Notes under the pieces: model-generated
What the model was told of the DNA's origin: nothing
Seen by the model: the letters and a program-made list of their open reading frames with translations, nothing else
Database searches by the model: none
Position numbers and translations under genes: made by a program
Origin: Trogon surrucura
Lineage: Eukaryota > Chordata > Aves > Trogoniformes > Trogonidae
Direction of reading: 5' to 3'
DNA: 64,000 nucleotides
NCBI GenBank assembly: GCA_020746105.1
Contig: CM036617.1
Coordinates: 17,110,037-17,174,036 of the forward strand
Part shown: positions 1 through 11,879 of the stretch, in pieces
Numbering within the stretch: position 1 is the stretch's first letter
Layout of the letters: each line of letters starts with the position of its first letter

Positions 1-1560
1 TTAAGTTCATGATACTGTTTTGTGCCCTGAAGAAAATTGTAGCCATTTGTTTAAGCAAATAAATTTCCATCTGTTCTGTCTTGGCTTAAAGAAGCAGTAT
101 ACTTTCAAAAACCTCAAGGCAATGTTTACTGAAAACATAAAATGTCCCTCAAGTGACATCACAGAAACAAAATATAGATGGCAGAATTTTAAAGCTCACA
201 GTCACAGGAAAATGTGGTTATAGTTTCATCCACACACATGCATAATTATAACTGTATATATAAATAAAGAATAACAGAGACAGAAGGAATATTGGATTTA
301 CTTTAAAAATAAATTAGCAGTTTCAGCTGACTTACCTGGTTAGCAGAGAATCTCTCTAAATAAAATAAATGCATTTTTACTTTGTGTGACAAACAGAAAC
401 TAAATTAAACATCAACTTACCTGTACTTTATGAAATAATCAAATTATGTATTCCACTACACCTTTACTTAGCATATATGTAATGCATATTCAGGCAATTT
501 TGGAACAATACAGAAAGTCTAAAGATAAATCCTACAGTGGGTTGAGGCTAATTTTATTTATACTGTATGCCATCTATAGAAATGTTAGTAAAAAGAAGCT
601 AAGTGCAGCCTCTCAGTGCAAGGCTTTAGATAGCAGATAACAACCTGAGTAGTCTGCTGAGTTTTTAAAATTATTTTGAGTCAAGTCTGTTTCTCAAACT
701 GTGCTTCCTTTATACTAAGAGTGATACAAATTCTAATACCCTGTGGCAATAGAAATATAAAAACATCCAGTGTCTCCCAAAGTTCAAAGAATCTGGGAGT
801 TTGGGCTGTAACAGTTGTAGTTGAGGTAGGCATTTAGGGATTTGTCTCATCCTGCTGAGGGGCTGTGTATCATCCTGCCTCATTTACCAGTAGAAAACTG
901 ATATTCTATGGCCCTCTGTATTCTGACTGCAGAGACAGGCTTTCTACTTGTTGACAGACATGTAATTTCACTAACTCAGGGCATAATTCAACCCATCATA
1001 TTATTATTCAAATACTGAATAGTAAGGGCCTGTTTCCCTTCTTACATAATATGTTGAGTACTACTAGCATTTAACCATGGAGACTGAGTCATGAATAACA
1101 GTCCTGATGTTAAATATAACATCAATAAATATCACTAGGACAGAAGAATCAGATTAAGTGTGACATTGCACAGAAACCAGAAAATAAGCTGAAGGGACTG
1201 AATATGAAACCTAAACTCACACAGCTTTTGAAGAAGGTGTGTCAGCTACCTTGATAATAATCACACGGAAGAGATCTATTTCCAACAACTACTACTGAGA
1301 GCACCTATTTATTACTTTAGGGAGGAAACTGGTGGGGAAGGGAAAGATAAGGAGCCTGGGTGTATGTTTAAAGTAGCTTGGTCAGTGTTTAAAGTAGACT
1401 GAAATTTGTGTATGAGGTTCCATCACCATCACTGCATTTACTTATCTTACCAGTACGGAACTGCATCTTTCCTCATGTCCCAACTCTATCTGCTCTCTTC
1501 ACTCAGTCCTTCAGCTTCAGCATCAATTTTAGTCCTGGCTGCTTCCTTCTTTAGGGTTCC
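1..1560. other. AT-rich non-coding DNA, nothing recognised
   Basis: No coding region, RNA gene or recognisable repeat was seen on either strand. The short open frames are chance-level in AT-rich DNA with no family resemblance. Probably intergenic or intronic. Confidence 0.6.
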
Positions 1561-1660
1561 CATTCTTTGCTGGGTGCTGCCCCAAAGGAATTAATCTGTT
1601 TTTATAGATGCTTTCTGTTTCCTCTCTTTTTCCCCTCCCTCTTTTTTTTTTTTTTTTTTT

Positions 1661-1875
1661 CCTTTCTTTTAGAAGAGGCTCATTGGAGCAGAGATCAGAG
1701 CTCTTGCTACCTTTTGCAACAACCCTCCTGGCTGTTTGTCTCCTGGGCAGGCAGGAGCGGGGCAGTCGGCCAGACAGACGGAGCTTCTTCAGGGGAGAGC
1801 TGGAAACAAGCAGTGCCCCACTTGCTGCTTCCAAGCTGTGTCGCCCAGTTCTCTGATCTGTCACAATCTAGACCA
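1661..1875. other. GC-richer block next to a T19 run; possible exon or poly-A-tailed insertion
   Basis: A run of 19 T (1642-1660) is followed by a short pyrimidine stretch ending in AG at about 1672, then about 200 bases clearly richer in GC than the surroundings. Read on the plus strand this resembles a polypyrimidine tract and splice acceptor before an exon, but I see no convincing donor. Read on the minus strand it resembles an RNA-derived insertion with an A19 tail. Both readings are inference, and I do not recognise the sequence. Confidence 0.25.
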
Positions 1876-2390
1876 TTTTAAACATTTCTAAGTACAGTTA
1901 GCATATACTGTGTATGCACCAGAGGGTATATCTGGCACAATGATAAAACTAACATGCAGCTTTAAGCTTAGTCAGTAGGCCAGAAAGACTAAAAATTTAT
2001 GCTTGTTCCCTAAACCTTACATCTCTTGATTGCCAGTTTTATGCATCCTATTGATCTCTGCATCCAGATATAACCCTAAGTCCCTAGGCTTACATATTTA
2101 TATGCTTTGTGTGTATGCCATGCTGTACCATTACCTGGTTTCTCAATAATTCCATTAGATTTGTGCTGTTCAGAAAAAGTAGTTGATAAAGGCTAAAGAA
2201 ACAGTACTTTGTTCAATATTTTTCAACAAATTGCTTTAAAAATGATTACAGTTTCAGATCTCTGAGTTGAAAATAACACTGAAAGAGTTTGTAGAAGAAT
2301 GGTTACAGTGGCATTATATTCACTTTTAAACTTGCCAGCAACTGTTCTGTTTCTGCTATTCCTGGTGTCTAGAAGAAAGGGACAAATTTG
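1876..2390. other. AT-rich non-coding DNA, nothing recognised
   Basis: No gene, repeat or regulatory element could be supported here. Confidence 0.5.
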
Positions 2391-2394
2391 TTTC

Positions 2395-2672
2395 AGTGGT
2401 GCTCAGCAACAGAACAAGAAATAATGGGTTTACGTTAGAACATAGGAAATTTTACCTCAACATGAAGAGAAACTTCTTTACTGTGAGGGTGGTGGAGCAC
2501 TGGCACAGGCTGCCCAGAGAGGTTGTGGAGTCTCCTTCTCTGGAGACTTTCAAAACCCACCTGGATGCATTTCTGTGTGGCCTCTCCTAGGTGACCCTGC
2601 TCTGACAGAGGAATAATTTAGGCTTTCGAGATCCCTTCCAACTCCTAACGTTCTAGGATTCTAGGATTCTAT
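2395..2672 (+). mobile_element. CR1 LINE, 5'-truncated 3' end
   Basis: The frame at 2396-2590 carries the conserved last residues of CR1 ORF2, including the block around [20 protein letters not shown]. It is followed by the CR1 3' UTR (CCTGCTCTGACAGAGG, then TCCCTTCCAACTC) and a tail of imperfect ATTCTAGG/ATTCTATG octamers. The copy keeps only about 280 bp, which is typical of incomplete target-primed reverse transcription. It encodes nothing functional by itself. Confidence 0.93.
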
Positions 2673-2915
2673 GTTAGCCTATTCAGGACTGTTTCATCTA
2701 TGTGAGGCCTTGATATGATTTGTTTAGTGCCAGTAATGTTACAGATTATTTATTTTGAAATGTTTCTTGCACAATGTTTGAAAACATTTTTTCAGATGAA
2801 CCATTTGGTTTTACTAGTACAGAGGTCATGGTTCATCCCGTGTTACAATATCATAAATGAAAGGCTTCAGTAAAGTTGTGTTAGATTTAACCCATAATAA
2901 CCAAGAATGACCTTA

Positions 2916-2920
2916 CATTT
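2916..2920. repeat. Target-site duplication of the solo LTR, left copy (CATTT)
   Basis: CATTT here is repeated exactly at 4108-4112, on the far side of the LTR. Confidence 0.85.
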
Positions 2921-4107
2921 TGTCGTGGTTTGACCCTGGCCAGCAGCCAGGTGCCCACACAGCCGTTCTCTCACTCCCCCTTCACTGCTAGAGAGGGGGA
3001 GAAAATATTTCCAAGGGCTCAGGGTTTGAGATAAGGACAGGGAGATCACTCTCATTTACCGTCCCGGGCAAAACAGACTCAGTTTTGGGGAAATTAAGTA
3101 CATTTATTAAAAGAATCAAACAGAGAGGAGTAGTGAAAAGTGAGAAAGAGCAAACAGATCTTAACAAACGGAACACCTTCCCCCCATCCCTCCCTTCTTC
3201 CCGGGCTTAACATCAATCCCAGTTTCTCCACCTCCTCCCCCCGAGCGGCGCAGGGGGACAGGGAATGGGGGTTACGGTCAGTTCATCCGACGTTGGTTCC
3301 ACCGCTTCTTCACTCTGGAGGAGGACTCTTCTCTCTTCCCCAGGGCCATTGTGGGGTCCCTCTCACGGGAGACAAGCTTCACGCTCTCTTCTCCGCGTGA
3401 GTCGTCCCACGAAGGGCAATTCATCACAAACTGCCCAACGCGAGACACCTCACGAGGGGCAGTCCACCCCTCATGAGTCTAAGGCGCAGTCCTTCGGGGG
3501 AAACTGCTCCAGCGTGAGCCACCCACAACGTCCCAAAAGTCCCACCGGCCAACCTGCTCCAGAGTGGGCATTCCTCTCTTCCACGGGCTACAGGTTCCGG
3601 CAGCGACTTGCTCTGATGCGGGCTTCCCACGGGCTACAGCCCCCTTCAGGCATCCACCCACACAGCGTGGAGTCCTCCGTGGACATCTATGTGGTGATCC
3701 TCACGGTGGACATCTGCACCCCGCCCATGGACTGCAGGGGGACAACCCACTTCACCATGTTCTTCACCACAGACCCGGGGGACTCTCTGCTCCGGTGCCT
3801 GGAGTTCATCCTCCCCTCCCTTCTTCTTCACTGACCTTGGTGTCTGTACAGATTCTCACTCCTCCATCTCTGTGCCAGCTGCTATGGCGCAGTTCTTTTC
3901 CCCGTTCTTAAATATGTTTTTCACAGTGGTGTTCCTCTGCTATCACCTTACTGATAGGCTCAACCTTGGCCAGCGGTGAGTCCCTCTTTGGAGCCAGCTG
4001 GCATTGGCTCTATCAAACTTGGGGAGCTTCTAGCAGCTTCTTGCAGAAGCCACCCTGCAGCTCCCCCCCCCCCCACCACCAAAATCCGGCCAGGCCAAAC
4101 CAAAACA
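2921..4107 (-). mobile_element. Solo LTR of an avian ERV (family 1) with 5-bp target duplication
   Basis: A 1187-bp element begins TG (TGTCGTGGTTTGACCC) and ends CA (CCAAACCAAAACA). It is flanked by identical CATTT at 2916-2920 and 4108-4112, so both ends are resolved. Minus orientation is inferred from AATAAA on that strand (3108-3103) and a TATA-like ATATTTAAG (about 3919-3911) upstream of it. No primer-binding site or gag/pol/env sequence adjoins it, so it is a solo LTR left by LTR-LTR recombination. Related copies lie at 20091-21128 and, as a fragment, near 17012-17210. The 5-bp duplication fits ERVL-like or other class III-like avian families; the exact family is not determined. Confidence 0.9.
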
Positions 4108-4112
4108 CATTT
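4108..4112. repeat. Target-site duplication of the solo LTR, right copy (CATTT)
   Basis: Exact match to 2916-2920; marks the right insertion boundary. Confidence 0.85.
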
Positions 4113-4690
4113 AAGTGTGTCTGCTCAAACAATTAAAAATACTTTGTATATAAGTATCTATAGAATAGGGTAGGATATAGATAGGAACTGAGGAAGTTTA
4201 ACACGATCTTCAACCTATCTGCTGTACCAGTCACTGCATTTTGTAAGGCCTTTCTTTTCCTAACAACAGTGATATATCAAAGATGAATCCATAGTATTTG
4301 AGATAAAACGTGAATAGTATACAAGGAATTAGTGATAAATAGGATACTAAAGTTTTTTTTTCTATAACAAGAGAAAGGAAGTTAAGAGTGAGTACCTACA
4401 GTACTATTACCAATTCTAGGAGTTGTGAGAAATAAATCATAAAAAGTTTAAAACTAGACATACTTAACAATAGTTGGATATTCAAATTGACAGTCAAAGT
4501 TGCAGCACATAAATCAAGAATTGATGCATATAGTATAGACCTAGCTTCCAATCCCCACATTGACTGGTCTCCCAACAAATGTAGTTTCCTCAGTTCATCT
4601 CACAAATTCAGAAGCAGTGTGGTTGCTTAGTTTTGTAACATTCCCCAAGAAATTAAGAAAACCCTAACTCAGAGTCAGGATTCATAAAGC
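4113..4690. other. AT-rich non-coding DNA, nothing recognised
   Basis: No supported gene or repeat. A decayed extension of the CR1 fragment to the right may reach into its right edge. Confidence 0.5.
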
Positions 4691-4699
4691 TAGGAAATA

Positions 4700-5075
4700 T
4701 TCTTCCAAAGACAGAGACTACATGACCTCTCTGGGAAATCAGTTTGAAGAATATTGCCTGATCACCATGGCCTTTCAAAGATAACCCAGAGTGGTCTCAC
4801 AATTACCTAGATCAGCAGCATCAGCACTCCTAGGTGCATCTGTTTAGGTCTCATAGACTTCTGTATTTTAAGTTTTTAAGTCTCAGCTGATCCTCCTTCA
4901 CTGAGAAGGAGTATTCCTGCCTCCAGACTCCCCCTCTGGCCTCAGGCACCTGGAATTCTTGATGGCCACGATTATAAATAAAGACGGAGTTGAAGTAGAC
5001 ATTCAGTACCTCGACCTTTGCTGTGACCTTTGCCGCCAGGCCCCCATTCCCGCTCAACAACAGACCCACATTCTC
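4700..5075 (-). mobile_element. Old, divergent CR1 fragment (linker to start of RT)
   Basis: On the minus strand 5069-4851 stays open and aligns by eye with the CR1 ORF2 linker seen in the intact copies: the block around VTAKVEVLNVYFNSVF matches [18 protein letters not shown]. It continues with matches to the REVSQVPEA/EED region. Further left the frame breaks, but the equivalents of the MHPRVL and ARPLSIIF blocks can still be followed. This is an ancient insertion; its left edge is approximate. Confidence 0.7.
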
Positions 5076-5089
5076 CCTTTCTTTCTGTT

Positions 5090-6455
5090 GCTGCTGATGT
5101 ATAGAGTTTGAATTTCCAGCACTGCAAAGCCTTTTTATAAATTTTACCTGTTAAGGGAGTATTTCTTCTTCTGACAGAGGCCAGGGATTAGAAGTTATTC
5201 TTTTGGAAGTGGACATGGACAGTAAGGGTGTCTTGGATTTCTGGGGTACAGTCTTGGTAAACCTTGCTGCAAAATTGTACCTGTATGAGAAATGTTTTTT
5301 AGTGTTAACAAACACATGAAAAGAATGGAATCACAAATGACATTTCTTTTTAAGGTGATTTTTAAGCCTCTTTTTTTTGGCTGTTTTTACTTCAGTGGCT
5401 TCAGCAGAAATTCTAAATATTTAGAAGTAATTACATTTGTCTGCATTTCAAAGCAAGTAATTCTTAGTCAGGTAAATACTGGGTTGTTCAGTGCAAGTCT
5501 ATCCTGTATGATGAAAAATGGTGCAGAGGTAACTCACTTAGGTAGCTAAATATATTCAGGTAGCTGAACAACTCTCTAAATGGGTGAGAAAAAAATCCAC
5601 AGCTAAATAATATACCATGCAGGCTGCTATCTCTGAACACTATGGTGATGACTGAGCACTCATCTGGAATTAGGTTGGGCATCTTTAATAAAGAGCTTAT
5701 AGCAAAGCGCATGCAGAAAGCTGGATGCTACCTCTATGGTAGTACTTCACATCTAGGCAGTGAGTAAATCTTATAGTTTTTCCTTGTCTTATATCTCAAG
5801 TATCTAGAATTTTTCTTTCTAAACATTTCAGCACCTCATGCAACTATATTTTTCCCGCTTGACTATTGCATATTCTCTTCTCATTCTGAACTTCCTTCAT
5901 TTTGTTGCTGAAAAATTATTTTTTTTGTATGTTATCCCAAAGAAAATACCAAAACATCCAAGCAGTGAGTCCCATTTCACATGTGCTTCCCACTGTTACA
6001 TAAAAGCTGTTTATCATTAAAGCCTTCTGTAGCCTGCTGCTGCTCCATCTATTGTCTTTTGTAGCTGCAGCTGAATCATTATCCTCATCCTTCCTGCATC
6101 TGTGATGCTAATTCTCATCGATCTGTAATTCAATGTACAGTTATCAACGGCTTATTTTCCTGCAAAGTTCTATGGTCTTCAGGAAGAATCTGTCCATTTA
6201 CCACTCCCATTCACTAATTTAAGAAATTGCTTATTCAGTGTTTTGCATAATGTTTGTTTGATACCATCCTAAAAGGTTTGTAAACTTTCGAAGGGCAGAG
6301 CCAGAATCTAAATAATGTAAACTGGAGAATGTATAAAAAATCAACAACATTACATTTGCTAGAGCAAATAGAAAGCACTGGCCTTAAGACAGAGGACGAT
6401 CAAATATATCAGCCTAATGCAGGGAATAACTGCTTCTGTAAGACTTCGAGGAGTG
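5090..6455. other. Non-coding DNA, nothing recognised
   Basis: No coding, RNA or repeat feature could be supported. The block between the old CR1 piece and the long CR1 is unique AT-rich sequence. Confidence 0.5.
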
Positions 6456-6464
6456 TAGGAATAC

Positions 6465-8683
6465 GATCTTGTGCGGTAAAAACAGAATACCAAGCAGGAT
6501 CGCAACTCTAGACTTCAGAAGGGCCAACTTTGGCCTCTTCAAGCAATTGCTGGGGGAAACCCCTTGGGACAGGGAACTGGAAGATAAAGGGGCCCAAGAG
6601 AGTTGGTTGGCATTCAAAGACCACTTCTTCGACGCTCAGGATCAGTGCATCCAGTCAGGTAGGAAATCAAGAAAGAGATCCAGGAGACCTGCTTGGTTAA
6701 CCAGGGATCTGCTGGGCAGACTCAGGTGGAAAGGGAGGGTATATAAATTGTGGAAGGAAGGGTTGGCCACTTGGGTGGAGTACAGGACAGCTGTCAGGGA
6801 GTGTAGGGAGGCAATCAGAAAAGCTAAGGCCTCCTTGGAACTAAAACTTGCAAGGGAGGTCAAAGACAACAGAAAGGGCTTCTTCAAATACATTGCTGAC
6901 AATACTAATACTAGAGGCAATGTAGGCCCTCTGTTGAATGAGGTGGGTGTCCTGGAGACAGAGGACAGAAAGAAGGCAGAGTTGCTGAATGCCTTCTTTG
7001 CCTCTGTCTACACTGTTGGAGGCCGTCCTCGGGAGCCTCAGTCCCCTGAGGCCCCAGAGGAAGTCATGACAAAGGAGGAGTCTGCCCTGATTGATGAGGA
7101 GTGGGTTAAGGATCAGTTTGAACACTTGGACATTCATAAATCCATGGGCCCTGATGGGATGCACCCACGGGTGCTGAGGGAGCTGGTGGGAGTCATTGCT
7201 AGGCCACTCTCCATCATCTTTGGTAAGTCATGGGTAACAGGTGAGGTGCCTGAAGACTGGAGGAAAGCAAATGTCACTCCAGTCTATAAGAAGGGCAGGA
7301 AGGATGACCCGAGTAACTACAGACCGGTCAACCTCACCTCCATCCCTGGAAAGGTGATGGAACATCTTATCCTTGACGCTGTCTCTAGGCATATCAAGGA
7401 TAAGAAGGTTATTAGGAGCAGTCAGCATGGCTTTGCCAAGGGGAAGTCATGTTTGACCAACCTGATAACCTTTTACGAAGACATAACCAGGTGGATGGAT
7501 GGTGGCCATGCAGTGGACGTGGTCTACCTGGACATCAGCAAGGCCTTTGACACCGTCTCCCACAGCATCCTCATAGGTAAACTGAGGAAGTGTGGTCTGG
7601 ATGACCAAGTAGTGAGGTGGGTCGAGAACTGGTTGAAGGGAAGAAGCCAGAGGGTTGTGGTCAATGGGGCTGAATCTGGCTGGATGCCTGTGTCTAGTGG
7701 GGTCCCTCAGGGGTCAGTGCTGGGGCCGGTGCTTTTCAATATATTTATCAATGATCTGGATGAGGGATTAGAGAATGTTGTCAGCAAGTTTACTGATGAT
7801 ACAAAATTGGGAGGAGTGGTTGACACACCAGAAGGCTGTGCAGCCATTCAGAGAGACCTAGACAGGCTGGAGGGCTGGGCGGGGAGAAATCTGATGAAGT
7901 TCAACAAGGGCAAGTGTAGAGTTTTGCACTTGGGAAAGAATAACCCCATGTGCCAGGATAGGTTGGGGACTGCCCTGCTGGAGAGTAGCGCAGGGGAAAG
8001 GGACCTGGGGGTTCTAGTGGACAGCAGGATGACCATGAACCAGCAATGTGCCCTCGTGACCAAGAAGGCCAATAGCAACCTGGGGTGTATTAGAAGAGGA
8101 GTAGCAAGTAGGCCAAGAGAGGTCTTCCTGCCCTTCTACTCTGCCCTGGTGAGGCCGTATCTGGAATATTGTGTCCAGTTCTGGGCCCCTCAGTTCAAGA
8201 GAGACAGGGAGCTGCTTGAGTGAGTCCAGCACAGAGCCACAAAGATGATGAAGGGAGTGGAACATCTCCCTGATGAGGAAAGGCTGAAGGAGCTGAGTCT
8301 CTTTAGCTTGGAGAAGAGGAGGCTGAGGGGTGACCTCATTAATGTTTATAAATATGTCAAGGGGGAATGTCAGGAGGATGGAGCCAGGCTCTTTTCTGCG
8401 GCATCCACTGACAAGACAAGGGGCAATGGTTGTAAGCTGGAACACAGGAGGTTCCCTAAAAATATGAGGAAAAACTTTTTTACTGTGAGGGTGACAGAGC
8501 ACTGGCACAGGTTGCCCAGGGAGGTTGTGGAATCTCCTTCTCTTGAGACATTCAAAACCTGCCTGGACGCGTTCCTGTGCGCTCTACTGTAGGTGATCTT
8601 GCTCTGGCAGGGGGGTTGGACTAGATGATCTTTGAGGACCCTTCCAACCTCTAACATTCTGTGATTCTGTCATTCTGTGAGTC
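6465..8683 (+). mobile_element. CR1 LINE, 5'-truncated, about 2.2 kb, nearly intact RT
   Basis: Begins inside ORF2 just after the endonuclease, at the stretch equivalent to SGIATLD in the longer copy at 21.8 kb. It runs through the whole reverse transcriptase and C-terminal region into a CR1 3' UTR (CTCTGGCAGGGGGGTTGGAC, then CCCTTCCAACCTCTAACATT) and an ATTCTGTG octamer tail. Low decay suggests a young insertion. There is no poly-A tail and no clear target duplication, as usual for CR1. Confidence 0.95.
6469..8592 (+). pseudogene. CR1 ORF2 (reverse transcriptase), N-terminally truncated, one stop
   Basis: CR1 ORF2 is an endonuclease plus reverse transcriptase that copies CR1 RNA at nicked DNA. 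Here the endonuclease is missing. The RT blocks are in order: [26 protein letters not shown], motif [12 protein letters not shown] with the catalytic Asp, motif [13 protein letters not shown], and motif [10 protein letters not shown] with the Asp pair. One TGA at 8221-8223 interrupts the frame where the other copies have Arg (ELLERVQ). The same frame then continues open from 8224 to the normal end at 8592, with the CR1 C-terminal [12 protein letters not shown] block. It is a dead copy with a single visible break besides the 5' truncation. Confidence 0.92.
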
Positions 8684-8689
8684 ATCAGC

Positions 8690-10930
8690 ATTGCGTGTCA
8701 CTGTGTATTGTGCAAATGTCACCAGGGCTGTATTAACAGAACTGTTTTATTTACCGTTCCAGCTTGTTCCTCTCCCTGGTTGGTGTTCACTTGTTCGCTC
8801 AGCTGGTGTTCTGATCTCTTATACTGCATAAATGGCCCAGAAAACATCTCTGAACTGAGTACTGAGTACAATGCAACAGCAAAAGTAGTGGTAAAGATGC
8901 ATACAGAGTATGTAGCTCTCCATCTTTTTGTCCCAAGGTCTCATATGAAATGCATGCTGACACCTCATATCTAGAAGACCTCTTTGTTTCAGGGCTAAGT
9001 TTTTAAAGGAGTCTTTACAAAAATTTACTGCTTCCAATCACTGGCAGTGTTGTTAAGAAACATCCATCCTGCGGATCCCAGTAGTGATTCTCAGCTCCCA
9101 GCTCTGTCTGTGTGCTATACCTGCATCCCAAGAACAGATCATTACAGGACTGGCTGTTCACAAGGGCTTCCCCAGCATCTTGATTTCCTTGCAAAAGGCC
9201 CCTGCAGTACGGAGGTGCCATGGCCCGCTGCAGTACGGGATGGGGGCTGCAATGCACACTGGGCAAGGAACCCAGTTCGGTCAGATTCATTTTCCTCAAT
9301 ATGTCTCCTGGATGGAGCCCCAATAAAATGTCATGCTGGGATGAAATGCAAGTATGTAGGAACAGATGTAAGAAGTCAGACCTGAATACTAGTCTAATAT
9401 CTTGTCCCTAAGAGTAGCCAGTGCTGAATGTTTAGGGAAGAGTTTAAGAAAAAAAGGGTTGGAGAATGGTTAGAAGCCAGTAAAAAATTTCAAAACATAC
9501 CATCCAGAAGCAGGAAAGATAGAAAAATGGAATAAGAAGGAATAAGATCATCAGCAAACACAGGCAAAGAAAAAGAAAAAGAAACTGTCCTTTAAAGATC
9601 TCACCTGTTAGATTTTATGGTGTCTGTTTCTCTTTGTACTGAGACTAAACTTGGTTCTGCAGCAGTTCCATGTTTATCTTCCATTGGCTTTAGGAGATTT
9701 GTTCACACTACTGAAAAAAAATGTACCCTTTAGCTGAGAATTGGCTTTTTTTTATCTCTTTCAGTTCTTCACTTTGTATTTTTCAGTTCAGAACTCACCA
9801 GGGAGCTGAGTCAACAATTTTTATCCTTCAGCAGAATCCTCACTTAAATCTATGGGTTTCTTCACAAAATTTTTCCAGAGTCTAGAACAGACACCCTTCT
9901 TAAAGTTCTTAAAATATCTTAATATGTATCATCTAGTCTTATCTTTAGACTTTCCAGATTTCTCAAGAAATTTACTTTTTACTGAGGTGTAGAGGCATTT
10001 GAAAAATGGAATTAACTGAATTTACAGCCTCCCTGATAGAGCCAGAAACTTATTATGCAAACTCAAGGAGTAAATTCAGTGGGCATCAGCAAAGAAATAC
10101 TACATTTAACTAGAGAAGAAAAAAAGGTTATTGTTTAAAATATTTAAAATATATAAATAAACTGTAGACAAAGCACATTGTATTCTCACCATTTCAGTAT
10201 CTGGAACTCTGCAGAAAACTCACTTCAGTCCTCTAGCTTAAATTCCAAGAGGTTCAAGTGCAACTCTGTATCATTAAATATACACTCTAATCCTGAATCT
10301 TAACTTTCTTTCCTTCTTCAGGGACTGTATGAGTCGCCAACACACCAGCCTGTTTGTTACACAGTCTGTGTAGAACATTCTAAGCCAAAGATCCAAAGAG
10401 AGTTTTACAACACAAATGTTTAATGCTCCTGATGAAAATGTGCTCTTGTGCTACTACTGCAGTGATGTATTTTACCTCAATTTATTTTTGATCTTTAGGT
10501 ATTTTTTCAGGATTTTTAAGTCTAGAGATTTTGATGTTCTAGGACTTTCACTGTTGGCCATACTGTCACTGACCCTATCATGGTCTAATCACAAACACAA
10601 AAATATTCTCGTAAATTATTCTATTTCCTTCATCATTACCTAAAAGATAAGAGATTAAGTCCATTCCTGGTGTACCTTGGGTGAAGGGTGCACTAGTCTT
10701 GTGGTGCAGCCTGCTTTCCTGTAATGTAGGGAAGTCAGCACAACGAACAGAAATCCATAACTCCTGGACAGTGTTTACCTGAATATGACCAAGTATCTTG
10801 TTAATGTGCAGCTCATGGCTACCTCTCAAAACACAATTATTCCTATTTTAATGCATTAAGATACTGCTGTAGAGACAGGAGGGAGACGTCCACTCTTCAA
10901 CAGAGCTATAAGAAGGAATTGAAAACTTCG
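8690..10930. other. Non-coding DNA with one GC-richer patch
   Basis: No gene recognised. A patch at about 9040-9330 is richer in GC, contains the short repeat CTGCAGTACGG (about 9200-9240) and is followed by AATAAA at about 9323. This could be a fragment of a transcript end, but no family resemblance was seen. The rest (9400-10930) is AT-rich. Confidence 0.4.
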
Positions 10931-10933
10931 CAT

Positions 10934-11874
10934 TGTAGTGGACAGATGCATGAATGTTTGCCTTAAACATTTCTTGGGCAAAAATGAGACTAGCTTCTGG
11001 CTATGTGTGGCTAACTGAGAAGTGCCAAATGGAATGCAGTAGAGAGAACTGATAAGCAGATGCCTCAAACAGCCTTGGCCCAAACATCCATGAGATAATA
11101 TCTTGTGAAAGCAGGATGGCCTTGTCTCTAGCATATCTCACAAGGTGACAGGGCAATCACATATGCTAATGAAGACTGTCAAAAACGGTGAAGGACCTTG
11201 CTCCTCTATCTGACATAATGCACATCCGCATGTAGAAAAGTGTGTATAAATTGAGATGGCATAAAGCAAAACAGGACAGGAGACAGGAGGCAAAGAAGCA
11301 AAACACAGAAGCATGAAGACAGAGACAGAGAAAAAGACAAGAAGAAGAAGAAGTGCAGGAAGAGAAGAAGTAAAGATGATGACATCTTTGAATCCTCATT
11401 GGTGGGACCAATGGAAGAAGCCGGACTGGTGATCTCTGCCTCTTTCTCCCTCTCTTTCTCTCTTTTTTTTTCTTTTCTACTTTCTCACTAAGTAATACGA
11501 GGCCTATCATACTGCTTGCTTAGTTTATACTTAGTTTCTTTCTTGTAATCGTTATTATAATTATATATCATAATTATAATGCTCTCTGTTATAAGTAGTT
11601 ATATGTCCTTTTTCCCGGTTATCATTAAGTAACGTGCAGTTTGCTGTACTTTGTCGTATACCTGGTCTTTTCCTGGTTATCATTAATTCATAGTATATTC
11701 CCTGCCCTAATGTGTCATGTAACTAAAACCAATTTTCGTGAGTCCGACCTATACATTGTGAGAAATTAAGAAATTTTTGTGTATGGACCTTGAGACTTGT
11801 CTCACCGTCGTCCACTCCGTTGAAGAATTACAAATCTAAGTCACTTGTCCCCCTCTCCTGGGCAGGATGTGACA
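10934..11874 (+). mobile_element. Solo LTR of an avian ERV (family 2), plus orientation
   Basis: A 941-bp element begins TGTAGTGGACAG and ends GGATGTGACA. A sister copy lies inverted at 43850-44716 and fixes both ends. Flanks are CGCAT (10929-10933) and TGCAT (11875-11879), a 5-bp target duplication with one C/T difference. TATAAA lies at 11245-11250 and a CCAAT-like inverted block around 11400. The 3' part contains GTGTATGGACCTTGAG, matching the sister copy next to its AATAAA. No internal viral genes adjoin it. The AG-rich and CT-rich tracts inside it (about 11330-11370, 11440-11475) are part of the LTR. Confidence 0.88.
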
Positions 11875-11879
11875 TGCAT

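Noticed and set aside
3265-3911. Overlapping open frames of 115-189 codons on the plus strand
   Set aside because: They lie wholly inside the LTR; the GC-rich LTR simply lacks stops. No homologous frame is kept in the LTR copy at 20.1 kb.
2921-4107. A complete ERV provirus
   Set aside because: No second LTR at a suitable distance in the same orientation and no internal viral coding sequence; single LTR with target duplications on both sides.
8014-8508. 164-codon minus-strand frame opposite the CR1 RT, and similar frames opposite the other CR1 copies
   Set aside because: Shadow frames of CR1 ORF2; the sense frame carries all RT motifs.
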